Source: Channa striata (taxonomy: Eukaryota > Chordata > Actinopteri > Anabantiformes > Channidae). From it: 64,000 bases of DNA. Location: NCBI GenBank assembly GCA_033026295.1, contig CM065176.1:6209705-6273704 (forward strand), in the 5' to 3' direction. The translations under genes and the position numbers were made by a program. This document shows positions 60,924 to 64,000 of this stretch, piece after piece (positions within the stretch are counted from its first letter, which is position 1; each line of letters begins with the position of its first letter). A model generated the notes under the pieces. That model did no database searches, had not been told where the DNA came from, and saw only the letters and a program-made list of their open reading frames with translations.

Positions 60924-61711
60924 GGACAAGTGGAAGGAGGAAGAGGAGAAAACCCAGGGCTGGCAGACAATTCACTTTCAATACAATCAACTGAAAAAAA
61001 CTCAACAAAAACTGCAGCAGTAGACTGCAACTGTTCAACTTTATTTCTTACAGGGCTGATATGACAATTTTCACTTGCCAAACACTTTTTATATATATTT
61101 GAATGTGGAAGAATATAAACGTTCTGGGTTGATTGAATTGAAAGTGCATAAAAGCCCTCGAAAAGAAGGATGAAAAGGATCAAGGACACCACAGACCTGG
61201 GAAAGAGTAGTTGATTCTATTTAATTACAGAGGAAGGAACACGAGCAGTTGATTTAGCATTACATTGCAAATGTGACACATTTTGAGTTGAAGTTGTTTC
61301 TTAAGTCAAATGTGTGTTTTATATACAGAATGTCAAAAAAATCAAGCCCTTTAAAAGTTTCAATGATTTTTTAGGTCTGAAAGGATTTATTGGATAGGTG
61401 TACTTTCACGTACCACAGGTAAATTTAATGGACGGGCCATAGAGGGGCGTAAATGTTTTCAACAGATGGTGGAGGAGGAAAGAGAGATTTGTTTGGCTCA
61501 GGGTCACAGTCAGGGCTTGTTGGTCAGGATTACCAGTAAAGCATGCATCAAATGTGAGGTGTTGACAGTTTGTGGAAAAAAAGAATTCTGCATTGTTCAG
61601 TGTTGTGCAACACTTCACATTTGTGAACATGCCTGTGTTTCACCCCCACTAGAACTAGCTCACTTCCTGAAACCTGCTGTTTTCTGAGACCAAAGTTCAC
61701 TTTGCTGGAAA

Positions 61712-61735
61712 GGGGAGGGGGGCAGGGGGGGAGGG
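61712..61735 (+). other. G-quadruplex motif in cbfb 3' UTR, first
   Basis: Four G-runs (4, 6, 7 and 3) with loops of one or two bases on the sense strand, so the mRNA itself could fold. Confidence 0.75.
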
Positions 61736-62007
61736 ATCCAAAGATGAGGAAACTGATATGTGTTTAAAAAAAAAAAAAAGAGGCAGGTGAGGGGAGAGCA
61801 TCCAGAGAGCAATCTGTCAGGTTTTAGGATTAAGATCGGTTTGCTCTACTATAATATTCATTAACTCTTTAAAACATCACCATGGTGACAATCGAATCAC
61901 AGGTTATGTAGCAACGACCTCGAAGCAGGACGTTAACAAAGAAAACTGCTAGAAACTCGGCTATCTTTAGCTCTGGAAGCAATCTGGGAAATGATAGGGT
62001 GTTTTGT

Positions 62008-62031
62008 GGGAAGGTTGGGGAGGGGGGAGGG
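62008..62031 (+). other. G-quadruplex motif in cbfb 3' UTR, second
   Basis: GGG, then a 6-nt loop, then GGGG, GGGGGG and GGG with single-A loops, about 270 nt after the first motif. Confidence 0.6.
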
Positions 62032-62089
62032 TCAATTCAGAGGTCCTTTGTCTTACGAGGGGGTTTTGCACTATGTAAAACAATACAGT

Positions 62090-62355
62090 GGGGTGGCTGT
62101 AGCTCAGGCGGTAAGGCAGTCATCCACGGGTCAGTGGTTCGACTCCCGCTCCCACCTGGCTAGGTGTCAAAGTGTCCTTGGGCAAGACACTGAACCCCAA
62201 GTTGCTCCCGGTGGGTCAGGTGAGCACCTCGCATGGCAGCCGCCGTCATCGGAGTGTGAGTGTGAGTGTGTGTGTGCGAATGGGTGAATGAGAAGCAGCA
62301 TTGTAAAGTGCTTTGGATAAAAGCGCTATATAAGCAGACAATTTGCCATTTACAG
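62090..62355 (+). mobile_element. tRNA-derived SINE, copy 2 (V-SINE-like), near complete
   Basis: A tRNA-like head has A-box TAGCTCAGGCGG (62100-62111) and B-box GGTTCGACTCC (62136-62146). The body holds GTGTCCTTGGGCAAGACACT, the conserved core typical of V-SINE-type elements. A short GTGTGA repeat follows, then the tail GTGCTTTGGATAAAAGCGC, TATATAAGCAGACAATTTGC and CATTTAC. The head could be mistaken for a tRNA gene, but it lacks a proper acceptor stem and continues into the SINE body. Same family as the minus-strand copy at 3222-3389. Confidence 0.85.
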
Positions 62356-63406
62356 TGAGTCTTGTTCTCCACATGGATTTTCTTTATATGCATGAAACCA
62401 AACACAGGTCTAACTATGTTCCCTATGCACCCTACGTGTTGTTCCCTATGCAGCTTATTTTGTTACAGCGCTTTGAGAGGAATAACTGGGTGATTGGAGT
62501 CTATGTATGTAGTATGTTATTATGAAGCTAAAAAGAGGTCTAACAATGGGTCTATGTTTGACCTCATGTCAAGCCCAGGCAGGCTGAGCACCTCTGGGAG
62601 GCGAATGTGTCACCCTGTGATCAGCTCAAGTGTTGCTTTGATGTGACAGCAAGGCGTAAACAGTGGTGGATGTGGTACTGTGCATGCTAATTATCAAATC
62701 GTTATGAGCCAAAAAGCTTCTACTGTGGAAAAGTGGGAAAAGCTCAGAACAGTCTGTGATACATCTATTGATCCATCGGTCACCCAGATATTCCTCATCA
62801 ACTAAGGACTGTAAAAGAAGAAATGCAGTCTAACTTCTATTCCTGCTCCTGTTACAGCACTAGCTTGATAAAATATGTGTTGTTATCTGATCGTTTTGTT
62901 TGCGTGAAAGTCATGATGTTTACTTTTTATAATACTTCTCACCTCTGTATATGTATTCATTTTTGTTCATCTTACAACTTTGTTATCAACTAGTAGTACC
63001 ATAGGCTATTTTATGTCATGTTGGGAGTTTTAAGGACTTTTGTTGCTTTTGTTTTTCATGTGTTCTTTTTATTAATTTTATTTTATAAAGAAATCCACTT
63101 CCTGGGTTAAATACATTGAATGTGGATTGACTCATGACCTGTTGTTAGGTGACGTAAATGTTTTTATATTGTGCATTAGACGTTCATTTCATTTCTCACT
63201 GTGTTTTGCATTTAACGGTTTTAATATAATTATTATAACCAAAAAGAAATCTCACATTGATGCTTCTCTTTCTTCTCATCCTGAATTAATAATAATTTTA
63301 ATAAGCTTTACATCAACTAAGAAAAACGATGATGTGATGATACACGCGATGATGTTACCATTTTATAAGATGTTTTGGTGTAAAGAAATGTTGAATAATG
63401 GTTAAA

Positions 63407-63412
63407 ATTAAA
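63407..63412 (+). promoter_or_regulatory. cbfb: candidate poly(A) signal, cbfb
   Basis: ATTAAA variant hexamer, the best late candidate I see. The downstream sequence is not clearly GT-rich, so confidence is low. Confidence 0.25.
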
Positions 63413-63430
63413 ACTGCGAATTGTCAATTC

Positions 63431-64000
63431 AAGAGAAAACTCAAACTGCATGATAAACTGGATGATGGAGAGGATATGTTTTTAAAGAAAAAGAAAAACA
63501 GTTTAAACTGCCATGGTATCAAAGCGTAAAGTGTAACATTTCACAGCTTCACAAGCAAGAAAATAGAAGCTCAGGGCAGAAAACGGTCAGAAAATCAACT
63601 TTCCCATTGGCAGCTTTATTTCATTCTTTTCTCAGAGATTTGGGAAACGGGAGAAAAGCTTAAATGTTTTGTCAGAATGTACTGATTCAACAAAATCTGC
63701 CGGCCCTGTGACTCTCCATTTAATTAGTTTAAGAATGACAAAAGTGATGAAACTTTACCTTCTGCAGAATATGGGGTGGCTGTTGTGATTGAGCTGACTT
63801 TGATATTGTTATGTTGAAAAGTCCAGTGGAGGAGATGCAGCTGTGAGGTGGCATTGAAAGGTTCGACTGAGGATGTGAATGGGTGAGGGACGGAGGACGG
63901 CTTGTGCGAGGACAAAATGGCTGGTGGCAAGATGAGGCTTAGGTAATGTTGGTTGAAACTGTCACAGATTCATGGGAATGGTGTGTTACTCAGTCAGGTG
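63431..64000. other. downstream of cbfb, no gene seen
   Basis: AT-rich to mixed sequence to the window end. I see no exon, repeat or RNA gene here. Confidence 0.5.

Larger units (their letters stand above)
60924..63430 (+). other. cbfb: cbfb 3' UTR (end uncertain)
   Basis: Non-coding sequence after the cbfb stop. It contains two sense-strand G-quadruplex motifs (61712-61735, 62008-62031), an A-tract (61766-61779) and a + strand SINE (62090-62355). I find no canonical AATAAA. The best late signal is ATTAAA at 63407-63412. A long 3' UTR is normal for this gene in mammals, but earlier ends are possible. Confidence 0.4.

Noticed and set aside
62090..62165. A tRNA gene with apparent A- and B-boxes
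   Set aside because: No matching acceptor stem or CCA-side pairing, and the sequence continues directly into a SINE body and tail shared with another copy.

Overview
The window is vertebrate nuclear DNA, almost certainly from a ray-finned (teleost) fish. It has small exons with canonical GT-AG introns, long AT-rich non-coding stretches, very dense CA/GT microsatellites, GACA/GATA arrays and teleost-type dispersed repeats, including two copies of one tRNA-derived SINE family. There is no operon structure, rRNA, CRISPR array or recognisable viral gene. Two protein-coding genes can be read, both on the + strand: the 3' part of gnao1 (G protein alpha-o) and a complete cbfb (core-binding factor beta).

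Region 1 (1 to about 14.2 kb) is the 3' end of gnao1. Exons 1-6 lie upstream of the window. The last two coding exons are present twice in tandem: 7B (750-903) with 8B (2248-2435), which encode the Go2/GoB C-terminus, and 7A (8444-8597) with 8A (11330-11517), which encode the Go1/GoA C-terminus. Each pair encodes residues 242-354 by mammalian numbering, ending in CGLY with the conserved Cys351. Both forms of exon 7 are 154 nt, so including both would shift the frame. Each exon 8 carries its own stop and 3' UTR. The splice sites of 7A look stronger than those of 7B.

Region 2 (about 14.2 to 33.2 kb) is intergenic. I see no confident gene. It holds a decayed Tc1/mariner-like relic, a 496-bp solo-LTR-like element, dispersed teleost repeats, GACA/GATA arrays, a perfect 19-bp-stem hairpin, a palindromic RFX X-box-like motif and several long repeat-poor stretches that could be regulatory.

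Region 3 (about 33.2 to 63.4 kb) is cbfb: a CpG/G-rich promoter with an NRF1-like site, a GA-repeat-rich 5' UTR, and six coding exons (34237-34314, 34894-34980, 39967-40083, 53752-53868, 54032-54127, 60852-60923). Together they encode a 188-aa protein colinear with the human 187-aa isoform, followed by a long 3' UTR that holds two G-quadruplex motifs and a SINE. CBF-beta is the non-DNA-binding partner of RUNX factors. The two genes have unrelated biochemical roles. In human both lie on 16q, so their proximity here looks like retained or rearranged synteny rather than functional coupling.

I found no wholly new biological system. The points most worth a second look are the duplicated alternative terminal exons with asymmetric splice signals, the apparent loss of the second cbfb isoform donor, SINE copies in or near both 3' UTRs, and a few structured or conserved-looking non-coding elements.
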